Of a DNA stretch of 64,000 bases, positions 55,101 through 63,390 are shown piece by piece. Within the stretch, counting starts at the first letter, position 1, and each line of letters starts with the position of its first letter. The notes under the pieces were generated by a model. The model was given only the letters and a program-made list of their open reading frames with translations, searched no databases and had not been told where the DNA came from. The DNA comes from an uncultured Lachnospiraceae bacterium (GTDB lineage: Bacteria > Bacillota > Clostridia > Lachnospirales > Lachnospiraceae): positions 1 to 64,000 of the forward strand of contig CAMUYQ010000001.1 in NCBI GenBank assembly GCA_947165025.1, given 5' to 3'. Position numbers and translations under genes: made by a program.

Positions 55101-55933
55101 TGAAAAGCATCACTCTTTCATCGAGCAGTACGAGAAGCGCGACAACAAACGGAACTATCACTCCATCAGCTGCGCTTATCGTTATAAACGGTACGAACAT
55201 GAACGTTACCGCAAACTACGATATCGAATATGTGGCCGGAAAACTTACAGTCAAAGCAAAAGAATCCGGTGGCGGTTCATCGGGAGGCAAGTCATCAGGA
55301 AGTTCGTCCTCAGGCAGTTCAAGTTCGTCAGGCAGCAGCTCATCGAGCAGCAGTTCATCCGGAAGCGGCAGTTCATCGGGATCTTCAGGCTCATCAGGCA
55401 GAGCGTCCAATGTTGTTGGATCGGTCAATTATGATGAGCTGTATGGAAAGCTTTCGGCTGCGATATCAAACACCCTTGCACTCAAGGCATTAAAAGGAGC
55501 AAAAGCCGGTGCGATCCAGCAGACCGTTACATGGGACAAGGGAGATGCTCTTCCGTACAATGTCATGAGCATATTGCAGAGTAATCCGAACATCACTCTG
55601 GTATACAAGTGTACATACGCCGGCATGAACTTCGTGTTCGCACTTCCCGGAAGTGCTGTTAAGGCCAATCCGCTCGTTCAGTGGTACGGACCTCTGTACC
55701 TTCTTGCAAATTACAGACAGTACGCAATGGTTACACCTGCCGTACCGGGTGCTCTCACAAATACTGCATTGACTACAGTTCCGGGTGCCGTTGATTATTA
55801 TGTTGTCAAGCGCGGAGATACCCTCGCGAGGATCGCCAGGAAGAACAACACGACAGTAAGCAAGCTGTTAAAACTCAACTCGATCAAAAACAAAAACGTT
55901 ATTATCCCCGGACAGATCATTAAACTGAAATAA
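52163..55933 (+). CDS. Secreted S15/CocE-type hydrolase (X-Pro dipeptidyl-peptidase-like) with LysM
   Basis: 1256 aa. Signal peptide to about residue 31 (cleavage near DAYA). Acidic linker (about 35-115), then an S15-type alpha/beta hydrolase (about 120-560) with nucleophile Ser372 in GLSYDGTMAY, Asp496 in HGLNDFNVKPKQ and His528 in HQGAHETP, followed by a beta-sandwich (about 600-850) that fits the X-Pro dipeptidyl-peptidase C-terminal domain. Then an MBG/Ig-like repeat (about 860-1030), a Ser/Gly linker (about 1034-1078), a domain of ~130 residues and a C-terminal LysM (about 1211-1256, YYVVKRGDTLARIARKNN). The LysM likely holds it to peptidoglycan. Substrate (proline peptides or esters) is not certain. 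Confidence 0.88.
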   Translation: MRKTPRSGKWLLSLIMACIIAVNVTVVDAYAEPRRVVQRSEEDYAEPTLRNDDEESVDETEETDVTEQSDPEEETGSALRTLRSVPDSEDGETGTVSENEEPVANNAGEPQGTTATWPHPNDANKNFQIKIQNGMASPIIDYTYNDVPDEGEYSNIYEDNGYRYYKDILRFCVYVETDYDTDQDGKNDLVQALVQVPTAAVYGKYEAPTIFHASPYMAGCSDKQISQRFDLNTDPGTFSETDLYVKTDKRRTPAQEQPVSSLVAAETPNKDDWYYKYENISSDPEIVGNYYLRSLHDHDYFLVRGFAVVLSAGLGANGSEGFETCGSVAERDAFKNIVEWIHGDRKAYTDKVSNIPIEAEWSNKKIAMEGLSYDGTMAYEVATTGVAGLETVVPEGAISSWYDYSNTQGLSNGYWGSDENGYDYTTCLAGYCASRFFGRDSTATEALKEKYNKVLGYMRKSQKDLKGLYGKYWEDRDHSRPSGMQASALIVHGLNDFNVKPKQADLMRKAFESNGCKNVKVLLHQGAHETPDNMYINGEYTYDEILNMWFCHFLLDEVNGICETIPDFWVQSNADLGSTAMGNFASLDKWEGEDTLKLTYSEQGITKIKANSSNGSSGNGTSNPDEYSEPDPNVDAYYTIDDYFESIGQTYESLRGNDGNEPQTDENEPVEFIAITKDITKDTTINGRTDVKLKIAVDDTSKDLTMVGFMLYDEADTNFDIYNLVNDNVQKEVVTAGKLDKGLGQDPADLVRYKKTSTEKKKMITKGMINLKTPNAKYRPETAVASENAVTNGQYNEYVVSLIPTVYTLKPGHRLVLYILPDMDGINSKSGFSIENSSIEATVPLLPIQSGGADPEEPEVTEYPSARTNLIYSGAAKDLINEGTVTGGTFKYALGNATAATEEYSETIPQMTDAGTYYVWYRVDSDDDHAASSISNVLEVTIAKRSTRIIASDQTVNVGGTISKGTGYVLMDNPALGDVLKSITLSSSSTRSATTNGTITPSAALIVINGTNMNVTANYDIEYVAGKLTVKAKESGGGSSGGKSSGSSSSGSSSSSGSSSSSSSSSGSGSSSGSSGSSGRASNVVGSVNYDELYGKLSAAISNTLALKALKGAKAGAIQQTVTWDKGDALPYNVMSILQSNPNITLVYKCTYAGMNFVFALPGSAVKANPLVQWYGPLYLLANYRQYAMVTPAVPGALTNTALTTVPGAVDYYVVKRGDTLARIARKNNTTVSKLLKLNSIKNKNVIIPGQIIKLK

Positions 55934-55945
55934 CCAAGGAGTAAC

Positions 55946-57340
55946 ATGAATCTTAACCAAGAACAATACCGGGCCGCGGTGCATTTAAGCGGCCCGATGC
56001 TTGTTCTGGCAGGGCCCGGGAGCGGCAAGACACATCTTCTTGTCGAGAGGATACGGATGATGATAGAGGACAGACACATCCCGCCGGAGAGCATCCTCGT
56101 CATCACTTTCTCAAAAAAGGCCGCCCGCCAGATGCAGCGAAGATTTGAAAAATGTGTCGAAGGCACATCATATCCCGTCACATTCGGGACATTTCACGCA
56201 GTTTTCTATAACATTCTTAAGCAGTACGATCCGAACATTTCAAGACTGATAACAGAAGAAGAGATAAGATCATTTGTAAGACGCGCCGTAACTGAATGTG
56301 CGCCTGATTCAGATTTTTTAAGATCCCGGGATAATACCGATGATATAGCGGGACTTATCTCGGCATACAAAAACTTCGGAGAAGAATTCTTTGTGAGAAA
56401 TGAATTCGCAAGAGAGTTCGAACTGTATGAAAGAGACGAATTCCAACGCATATTTGATAATTACTGCAAAGCCGTCAGAGACGCCGGCCTGATCGATTTT
56501 GACGATATGATCGTAAGATGCCGGGATGTTCTTCGAAAGCATGAGAGCGTTCTTCGTAAATGGCAGAAGATTTACAGGTACTTTCTCGTCGATGAATTCC
56601 AGGATATCAACTCACTCCAGTACGATGTGTTAAGACTTCTTGCGGGGGATGAAAGGAATGTGTTCGCAGTTGGGGACGATGATCAGTCGATATATGCATT
56701 CCGCGGTGCACGCCCGGAGCTTATGAAGAAGTTCCTGCACCAGTATCCCGGCTGCAGGCAGGTGACTCTTTCAATGAACTACCGATGTTCATCGAAAATC
56801 ATAGGAGTCGCGGATTCGCTCATACGTCACAACACCGACAGGCTCGACCGTCCGATGCAGAGATGGACCGATGCAAAAGCGGGTGGTGAGGTAGTTATCG
56901 TAAATGCTGAGAATACAGATGTTCAGGCAGAATTCGTATGTGACATGATAGAACAGCTGACTAAAATCGCCGGATATGAGGCTCGCGACATAGCGGTGCT
57001 ATACAGAAGTGCTCACTGCGCAAAGATGTTTGAAAGAGTTGCAAAAAGAAGAGGCATAAAGGACGTCATTTCAATGACGGCTCATGCCTCAAAAGGTCTG
57101 GAGTTTAAGTGTGTTTTCATTATCGGCCTTCAGGAAGGTCTCTTTCCGCATCACAGGAATATGTCAGAAAATGCAAGAGAAGAGCGAAGACTTATGTATG
57201 TTGCGATGACACGTGCGATAGAGCGCCTTTACATGTGCTCAGTAAGCACCACTTTCGGAAAACGCCGGTCGCGCTTTATCTTTGAAGCATCCAAAAGGAA
57301 ACACTGTATCGACGACGAACTCGATCTTATCAGGATATGA
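55946..57340 (+). CDS. Short UvrD/PcrA-like superfamily 1 helicase lacking subdomain 2B
   Basis: 464 aa, against ~720 for PcrA/UvrD. All SF1A motifs are present: Q-motif NLNQEQYRAAV, I GPGSGKTHLL, Ia ITFSKKAARQMQ, II LVDEFQDIN, III VGDDDQSIYAFRG, IV NYRCS, V MTAHASKGLEFKCVF, VI YVAMTRAIERLYM. Between IV and V the ~190 residues that make subdomain 2B are missing: after VAKRRGIKDVI motif V follows directly. It should still bind ATP and DNA; 2B is a regulatory part in UvrD/Rep. The stop abuts the stop of the convergent DUF1292 gene. Confidence 0.92.
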   Translation: MNLNQEQYRAAVHLSGPMLVLAGPGSGKTHLLVERIRMMIEDRHIPPESILVITFSKKAARQMQRRFEKCVEGTSYPVTFGTFHAVFYNILKQYDPNISRLITEEEIRSFVRRAVTECAPDSDFLRSRDNTDDIAGLISAYKNFGEEFFVRNEFAREFELYERDEFQRIFDNYCKAVRDAGLIDFDDMIVRCRDVLRKHESVLRKWQKIYRYFLVDEFQDINSLQYDVLRLLAGDERNVFAVGDDDQSIYAFRGARPELMKKFLHQYPGCRQVTLSMNYRCSSKIIGVADSLIRHNTDRLDRPMQRWTDAKAGGEVVIVNAENTDVQAEFVCDMIEQLTKIAGYEARDIAVLYRSAHCAKMFERVAKRRGIKDVISMTAHASKGLEFKCVFIIGLQEGLFPHHRNMSENAREERRLMYVAMTRAIERLYMCSVSTTFGKRRSRFIFEASKRKHCIDDELDLIRI

Positions 57341-57658
57341 TCATTCGTCCTTCATCATCTCGAATTCCTCGTTATCAAGGTATTCATCAAATGCGTCTGC
57401 AACGGCTTCGTATTCATCGTCATCATCGATGTATGTAAGCTCGGGCTCAACATTCGGATCGTTCTCGTCCTCACTGTATCCGTAAAACCACACTTCACCC
57501 TCGGATGAATTTCCGTCCTCATCAAGGGGCAGAAGTACAATGTAGTCTTTTTCATTTACTGTAAGTATCGTTATTATGGCACATGTGACCTTCTTACCGT
57601 CGGTAAGCTCAAGTTCCACGGTCATATCTGTATCGTCATTTTCTTCCTTACGACCCAT
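57341..57658 (-). CDS. DUF1292 family acidic protein
   Basis: 105 aa, strongly acidic. Matches the DUF1292 family (small beta proteins, function unknown) around VELELTDGKKVTCAIITILTVN and YIVLLPLDEDG, with an Asp/Glu-rich tail. Common in Firmicutes, often near ruvX/yrzL, which are not seen here. Start ATG with aaaggagcga upstream on the minus strand. Confidence 0.85.
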   Translation of the reverse strand: MGRKEENDDTDMTVELELTDGKKVTCAIITILTVNEKDYIVLLPLDEDGNSSEGEVWFYGYSEDENDPNVEPELTYIDDDDEYEAVADAFDEYLDNEEFEMMKDE

Positions 57659-57746
57659 TTTTTCGCTCCTTTACGTGTGATAAGCAAAACATTTCGCTGA
57701 TTATAACAAAAATGCGGCCCCATAGCAATGATAATGGTGCTTTTTG

Positions 57747-57775
57747 TTGAAAAAATGCGTGATTTTCGGTATAAT
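57747..57775 (+). promoter_or_regulatory. Strong sigma-A promoter abutting the GH13-like gene
   Basis: TTGAAA (57747-57752), 17-bp spacer, perfect TATAAT (57770-57775). Transcription would start about 57781-57783, only 2-4 nt before the ATG at 57785. Confidence 0.75.
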
Positions 57776-57784
57776 GTCATTCGT

Positions 57785-59698
57785 ATGACCACAAAATCAA
57801 AAGAACAAAAGCATATCACGGGTTCGGGATATCCGATGGGAGCCGTAAGGCTTCATGAGGGTGTACAGTTTTCTACAAACCTTCCCTTCAAAAAGACTCT
57901 TGAACTTTATATCTATAACCGCAAAGGCGAAGTGATCGATCATGTCAACATGACGGATCACATGGCACCTTCGGGCGTTTATTCGTGTATCATCAGATCT
58001 GACTGGTCTGATGAATCATATTGCTATGAAGTTGATGGAATAAAAGTTTCCGATCCGTTCATGACGGACAGCGTTGCAAAGAGAAAGTTCGGAGACCAGA
58101 AGAGTGCACCGGATAACGCTAAGATCGCATCCGATGATTTTGACTGGGAAGGTGATGAGGCATTACATATCCCGTACGATCAGGTCATCGCATACCAGCT
58201 GCACGTTCGCGGCTTTACAGCTCATTCCTCATCAAAGGTTAAAAACAGGGGTAAGTTTGAAGGCATTATCGAAAAGATAGCGCACCTTAAAGATCTCGGC
58301 GTCAATCAGATCGTTCTGATGCCCTGTTATGAGTTTGATGAGATAACACGAAAGAACAAAAATCTGACGATGGATAACATCGATTATAAGAGCGATCCGT
58401 CGGATGACAAGTGCAGGATCAACTATTGGGGATTCACTCAGGGCTCGTACTTTATGCCGAAGGCTTCGTATTCAAACGGTGAGCCCGTAAACGAGTTCAA
58501 GCATATGGTTCGTGAACTTCACAAGGCCGGGATAGAAGTCGTGATGAGATTTTATTTCCCGGATACGGCGAACAAATCGTTCATCCCGAATATTCTTGAA
58601 TTCTGGGCACGCACATACCATGTGGACGGCTTTTTCCTGATGGGTGCCGACATACCGATCGACATGATAGCGGCCGATGTTTATCTTCGCGACCGCAAGA
58701 TATACAATCCGTTCTTTGACAGAGACAGTGTTGTCCGTAAAAAGTACGGGTATAACAAAAACATGGCATTCGTTAATTCCGACTTTATGAACACATGCCG
58801 TAAGTTTTTGAAGAGCGATGAAAATCAGCTGTCAGAGTTTTTATACAGACAGCGTCTGAATCCGTCCGATGTACATACGGTCAACTACATTGCGGATTAC
58901 TACGGGTTCACGCTCCGTGACCTTGTTTCATACGATTACAAGCATAACGAGGAGAACCTTGAGGACAACACCGACGGCGAGAACTTTAACTACAGCTGGA
59001 ACTGCGGCGTCGAGGGAATGTCGAGAAAGAAATCGATCATACAGCTTCGGATGAAGCAGATAAAAAATGCGCTCGTCTTCCTGCTCCTTGCACAGGGTGT
59101 TCCGATGCTCAATTCGGGTGATGAATTATTAAATACGCAGAACGGAAACAACAACCCGTACTGTCAGGACAACGAAACCGGCTGGATCGTCTGGAAGCAG
59201 AACCAGAGGATCAAAGAGATATATGAGTTCACGAAAATGCTCATAAAGCTTCGCACGACACATCCGATCCTTCATCCCGAAAGGGAATTCAGGATCATGG
59301 ATTATGCGGCATGCGGATTCCCGGATCTGTCATATCACGGCGAACAGGCATGGAATCCGAGATTCGAAAATCATCTGCGTCATATTGGAATAATGCTGTG
59401 CGGAAAATATGCGCGTCTGACACGTGCCCGCGAGGATGATTTTTTCTATTTCGCTTACAACATGCACTGGGAGGATCACACGTTTGCACTTCCGAAACTT
59501 CCCAAAGGGCTCAAGTGGAAGGTGTGTCTTATCACGTGCGATGAAAACGCAGGAAAGATAATATATAAAACGCTCTCTGAAGGAGGCGACATCGTTACAG
59601 TACCCGACAGATGCGTATGTGTTCTCACAAGCGAAGAGGACAAAGAGAGCGCAGATAATAAAACAGAAAAGAGGATGATCGTTAATGGAAGGGGATAA
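57785..59698 (+). CDS. GH13-family (GlgX/pullulanase-like) protein lacking all catalytic residues
   Basis: 637 aa from ATG 57785 (an earlier ATG at 57728 would lie upstream of the promoter). N-terminal CBM48-like domain (about 12-110), then a GH13 barrel recognised by YQLHVRGFTAHS, LKDLGVNQIVLMPCYEFDE, YGFTLRDLVSYDYKHNEEN and SWNCGVEG, which follow glycogen debranching enzymes closely. The four active regions are changed: DVVYNH is MRFYFPD (from Met254); DGFRFD is DGFFLM (Asp281-Met286); no AEPWD-like Glu is seen; the HD before GFTL is YY (Tyr372-373). So a glycan-binding pseudoenzyme is likely. trpS overlaps its end by 14 nt. Confidence 0.85.
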   Translation: MTTKSKEQKHITGSGYPMGAVRLHEGVQFSTNLPFKKTLELYIYNRKGEVIDHVNMTDHMAPSGVYSCIIRSDWSDESYCYEVDGIKVSDPFMTDSVAKRKFGDQKSAPDNAKIASDDFDWEGDEALHIPYDQVIAYQLHVRGFTAHSSSKVKNRGKFEGIIEKIAHLKDLGVNQIVLMPCYEFDEITRKNKNLTMDNIDYKSDPSDDKCRINYWGFTQGSYFMPKASYSNGEPVNEFKHMVRELHKAGIEVVMRFYFPDTANKSFIPNILEFWARTYHVDGFFLMGADIPIDMIAADVYLRDRKIYNPFFDRDSVVRKKYGYNKNMAFVNSDFMNTCRKFLKSDENQLSEFLYRQRLNPSDVHTVNYIADYYGFTLRDLVSYDYKHNEENLEDNTDGENFNYSWNCGVEGMSRKKSIIQLRMKQIKNALVFLLLAQGVPMLNSGDELLNTQNGNNNPYCQDNETGWIVWKQNQRIKEIYEFTKMLIKLRTTHPILHPEREFRIMDYAACGFPDLSYHGEQAWNPRFENHLRHIGIMLCGKYARLTRAREDDFFYFAYNMHWEDHTFALPKLPKGLKWKVCLITCDENAGKIIYKTLSEGGDIVTVPDRCVCVLTSEEDKESADNKTEKRMIVNGRG

Positions 59699-60692
59699 GA
59701 AAGTTCTGTTTTCCGGAATGCAGGCAACGGGAAATCTCACACTCGGAAACTATCTCGGAGCGCTGCAGAACTGGGTCAAGCTTTCGGATGAATACGAATG
59801 TTTTTATTCGGTTGTCGATATGCACTCGATAACAGTCAGGCAGGATCCGGGTGAGCTTAGAAAGCGCGCCAGAAAGCTTCTGACACTGTACATAGCTGCC
59901 GGACTTGATCCCGAGAAGAACTGCATCTACTATCAGTCACACGTATCGGGGCATGCGGAGCTTGCATGGATACTGAACTGCTTTACATACATGGGCGAGC
60001 TTCAGCGCATGACGCAGTTCAAGGACAAGAGTGCAAAACATGCCGACAATATCAATGCGGGTCTGTTTACGTATCCTGTCCTGATGGCAGCAGACATTCT
60101 GTTATATCAGGCTGACGTTGTTCCTGTTGGCATCGACCAGATGCAGCATCTGGAGCTTACAAGGGATATCGCCGGAAGGTTTAATTCAATATACGGTGAC
60201 GTGTTCAAGATACCCGAACCATACATCGGAAAGGTCGGAGCTAAGATCATGAGCCTTCAGGATCCGGCAAAGAAGATGAGTAAATCCGATGAAAATCCAA
60301 ACGCCAGCATTTATCTTATGGATGATCCGGATACGATCATGCGCAAGTTCAAACGTGCCGTGACCGACTCTCTTGCACAGGTCAGGTATAACGAAGAAGA
60401 GCAGCCGGGAATCTGTAATCTCATGGATATTTACAGTGCTTGCACGGGCAAGAGCCGCGATGATATCGAAAAAGAATTTGACGGAAAAGGTTACGGCGAT
60501 TTCAAGACAGCCGTCGGCGAGAGTGTAGTAGAAAAGCTCCGCCCGCTTCAGGAGAAGATGGCAGAGCTTGAAAAGAACAAAGACTATATTGATTCCGTTA
60601 TTAAGAACAATGCCGAAAAAGCACAGTACGTTTCAAACAAAACACTTCGCAAAGTTCAGAAGAAAGTAGGTTTTCCTGAGAGGGTCAGATGA
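59685..60692 (+). CDS. trpS: Tryptophanyl-tRNA synthetase
   Basis: 335 aa class I synthetase. SGMQATGNLTLGNYLGAL carries the HIGH-like GNYL, KKMSKSDENP the KMSKS loop; also HSITVRQDP and YQADVVPVGIDQMQH. The ATG at 59685 lies within the end of the GH13-like gene with gagg ~9 nt before. The stop codon is inside the terminator stem. Confidence 0.96.
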   Translation: MEGDKKVLFSGMQATGNLTLGNYLGALQNWVKLSDEYECFYSVVDMHSITVRQDPGELRKRARKLLTLYIAAGLDPEKNCIYYQSHVSGHAELAWILNCFTYMGELQRMTQFKDKSAKHADNINAGLFTYPVLMAADILLYQADVVPVGIDQMQHLELTRDIAGRFNSIYGDVFKIPEPYIGKVGAKIMSLQDPAKKMSKSDENPNASIYLMDDPDTIMRKFKRAVTDSLAQVRYNEEEQPGICNLMDIYSACTGKSRDDIEKEFDGKGYGDFKTAVGESVVEKLRPLQEKMAELEKNKDYIDSVIKNNAEKAQYVSNKTLRKVQKKVGFPERVR

Positions 60693-60703
60693 CCCTCTTT
60701 TTA
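60679..60703 (+). terminator. Rho-independent terminator overlapping the trpS stop
   Basis: agagggtca / tgaccctct (9-bp possible stem, the innermost pairs serving as loop) followed by TTTTT. The trpS TGA (60690-60692) is in the right arm. The reverse strand lacks a U-run, so it is not expected to work for potD. Confidence 0.85.
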
Positions 60704-61771
60704 TTCCGATTTGATCTCTTTCCACAGTTCGCTGTAAAGAGCGGTCGTCTTCTCGTCAAGAGCTTCAAACACTTCACAGTCTTTCAGAGAATCGTATGAC
60801 GGATTAATGGCATTGTTGGCCTTAAGCGTTTCATCCATCTTATCGACAACTGTTTTGTTGGGTGACGAATAATACTGGAATTCGAAGTTTGCTTTTGCTA
60901 CATCCTCACGACACAGAAAATCAAGGAATTTGAGTGCTGCTTCCGTGTTCTTGCAGTTCTTTGTCATGATCCACGAATCAACCCAGAGATTGCTTCCTTC
61001 CTTTGGGATAACATATGCAAGATCGGGATTGTATTCGTGTCCGAGATATCCTTCACCGGAATATACAACGGCCATGACCGCATTTTCGGCAACGACTTCA
61101 TCTCTGGCTTCATCAACAAGATAGCTTTCAACATCCGGTTTCTGCTTTTTCAGAAGATCCGCTGCTTCCCTTATTTTTTTCTCATCCGTCGTGTTGAGCG
61201 AATATCCGAGATACTTAAGTGCGACCATGAATGAATCACGCATGCTGTCCTGCATTATGATCTGTCCGCTGTACTCACCGTTAAAGAGAACGTCCCAGCT
61301 GTCGATCGGGCCGTTGACTTTCGTCGTGTTGTACAATATACCGACTGTACCCCAGAAGTAGGGAAGAGCGTATTTGTTACCCGGATCGAAGCTGTCGGAC
61401 AGCTTCAGAAATTCAGGATTGATATTCTTGAAGTGCTCCATGCCTCTGTAGTTTACTTCCTTTGCTTCGCCTTCATCGATAAGGCGTTTTATCATGTAAT
61501 CGGAAGTGCACAGAAGATCATATGAGATACCGCCGGAAACATATTTAGTATAAAGCTCCTCAGGTGTTGCAGCCTCCTCGTAATTAATCCTGATACCGGT
61601 CTCTTTTGTAAAAAGCTCAAGCATTTCCGGTTCGAAATACTGGCCGTAATTGAACACTGTAAGGCTTTGTTCCTCCGAGTTGTCTTCTCCGGCTGTCTGA
61701 CCTGTTGCCGAACATGCACAGAGTGTAAGCATGCAAACACTCATGATGAGACACATGATCTTTTTTTTCAT
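60701..61771 (-). CDS. potD: Spermidine/putrescine ABC transporter, substrate-binding lipoprotein PotD
   Basis: 356 aa. Lipoprotein signal with lipobox LCAC near residue 20, then a type II periplasmic-binding fold with LTVFNYGQYFEPEMLELF and YALPYFWGTVGILYNTT, typical of PotD/PotF. Captures polyamines outside the membrane. It is the last gene of potABCD on this strand, starting a few bases after potC. Spermidine against putrescine preference cannot be told. Confidence 0.94.
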   Translation of the reverse strand: MKKKIMCLIMSVCMLTLCACSATGQTAGEDNSEEQSLTVFNYGQYFEPEMLELFTKETGIRINYEEAATPEELYTKYVSGGISYDLLCTSDYMIKRLIDEGEAKEVNYRGMEHFKNINPEFLKLSDSFDPGNKYALPYFWGTVGILYNTTKVNGPIDSWDVLFNGEYSGQIIMQDSMRDSFMVALKYLGYSLNTTDEKKIREAADLLKKQKPDVESYLVDEARDEVVAENAVMAVVYSGEGYLGHEYNPDLAYVIPKEGSNLWVDSWIMTKNCKNTEAALKFLDFLCREDVAKANFEFQYYSSPNKTVVDKMDETLKANNAINPSYDSLKDCEVFEALDEKTTALYSELWKEIKSE

Positions 61772-61774
61772 CTC

Positions 61775-62572
61775 TTATTTCTCCTCAATTGTTTTATTTA
61801 TGCTGCGTGATGCATTATTTCCCGTAACATTGATAAGTATCAGTATGATCAGAACCAGCAGGAAGAGTATCGATGACAGAGCGTACATCTCAGGTTTGAT
61901 ACCTTTCCTGATCTCAGTGTAGATCTTTGTCGAAAGAGTGTTAACGCCCGGACCTTTTGTGAAATAGGTTATGACAAAATCATCGAGTGACATCGTTGCG
62001 GCCATGAAGAATCCTGAAAAGATCCCGGGCATAAGATCCGGAAGCATTACCTTCCAAAACGCATAACGTATGCCGGCACCAAGATCGCGGGCCGCTTCGA
62101 ACTGATGCATGTCCATCGCATCGAGCCTCGGCAAAATACATAAAATAACATATGGCATGTTAAATGTCACGTGTGCGACAAGCACGCTCATGAAACCGAG
62201 AGGAAGGAATCTTACGAACCAGAGCATAAGTGCTATACCCGTAACTATGTCGGCATTTACGAGAGGAATGTTAGTAAAGAAAAGCATTATCTGTATATTT
62301 CTCTTCCTCATCGCAGTAATACCGAGAGCCGCAGCCAGTCCTATGACTGTCGCAATACCTGCGGAAAGGACAGCAAGGATTATCGTTGTATAAAACGCAT
62401 TCATATATGAACTGCTCGAAAACAGGGCGGAATACCATTTAAGTGTAAAGCCACCCCATACGACACGTGATCGTGAGTTGTTGAAACTGAGCACGATGAG
62501 AACTATTATCGGCGCATACATGAACAGGATCACAAGACCAATATAGATTTTTCGAAGAGTCTTACCGATCAT
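61775..62572 (-). CDS. potC: Polyamine ABC transporter permease PotC
   Basis: 265 aa, about six membrane helices, with the EAA loop EAARDLGAGIRYAFWKVMLP that contacts PotA. Starts with an ATG overlapping the potB stop by 4 nt. Matches PotC by its place and by LMYAPIIVLIVLSFNNS-type start (MYAPIIVLIVLSFNNS). Confidence 0.94.
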   Translation of the reverse strand: MIGKTLRKIYIGLVILFMYAPIIVLIVLSFNNSRSRVVWGGFTLKWYSALFSSSSYMNAFYTTIILAVLSAGIATVIGLAAALGITAMRKRNIQIMLFFTNIPLVNADIVTGIALMLWFVRFLPLGFMSVLVAHVTFNMPYVILCILPRLDAMDMHQFEAARDLGAGIRYAFWKVMLPDLMPGIFSGFFMAATMSLDDFVITYFTKGPGVNTLSTKIYTEIRKGIKPEMYALSSILFLLVLIILILINVTGNNASRSINKTIEEK

Positions 62573-63390
62573 AATACAAATCCTTTATTTGTATCTTCGT
62601 GCCTGCCGAACAGAAGAGTGGTCAGAAGCACGAATATCATGAGCGTTACCGACAGTCCCGATCCGAGATGCTGGTTCATGGTAACGGAGAATTCCTGTTC
62701 GATTATGTTTCCGAGAAGCTGTATCTTGCCGCCGCCGAGAATGTTTGCGATAACGAATTCGGTCATTGACGGAACGAACACCATGGTTATCCCGCTACCG
62801 ATACCAGAAAGCGAGAGCGGTATTATTATCCTGCGAAGCACGGTCAGACGGTTTGCGCCAAGATCCCTGGATGCTTCGATGATGTCATCGGGGATCGCGA
62901 GAATGCAGTTGAGCACCGGCAGCATCATGTACGGAAGATAGTCGTATACCATACCGAATACTATCGCATACGGTGTGTTTATGATGTTGATCGGTGACAG
63001 ACCTGCCATCGTCAGAAAATGGTTGATGATGCCGTTCTTTGACAGCAGCATCTGAACCGCAAGGATCCTTAATATAAAGTTCATCCACATCGGAAGGATA
63101 AGTATGAACATCAGTATCTTTTTGTTCTTTATCTTTGATGATTTGAGAATGAGTGCAACGGGATATGATATCAGTATGCACATGACTGTACTTATGAATG
63201 CGAGAAGAAGAGACAGAATGAGTGATTTTCTGTTCACGGGGTCGAAGATAGCAAGAAGGTTATCAAAAGTAAACCCGCCGGCAGGACTTGTGACTGCCTT
63301 TGCGAGCACGAACATGAGCGGGATGAGAGTGAACCCTACGATCCATACCGCATATGGTATTGCAAGAACGCGAACCTTCTTACTCTTCAA
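62569..63390 (-). CDS. potB: Polyamine ABC transporter permease PotB
   Basis: 273 aa, about six membrane helices; EAA loop [20 protein letters not shown]. The start is TTG at 63390 with gaggag 8 nt upstream on the minus strand, inside the potA 3' end (11-nt overlap). Confidence 0.93.
   Translation of the reverse strand: MKSKKVRVLAIPYAVWIVGFTLIPLMFVLAKAVTSPAGGFTFDNLLAIFDPVNRKSLILSLLLAFISTVMCILISYPVALILKSSKIKNKKILMFILILPMWMNFILRILAVQMLLSKNGIINHFLTMAGLSPINIINTPYAIVFGMVYDYLPYMMLPVLNCILAIPDDIIEASRDLGANRLTVLRRIIIPLSLSGIGSGITMVFVPSMTEFVIANILGGGKIQLLGNIIEQEFSVTMNQHLGSGLSVTLMIFVLLTTLLFGRHEDTNKGFVL

Noticed and set aside
57728-57784. Earlier ATG for the GH13-like gene
   Set aside because: It lies upstream of the TTGAAA-TATAAT promoter, has no ribosome site, and adds residues not found before the CBM48 start.
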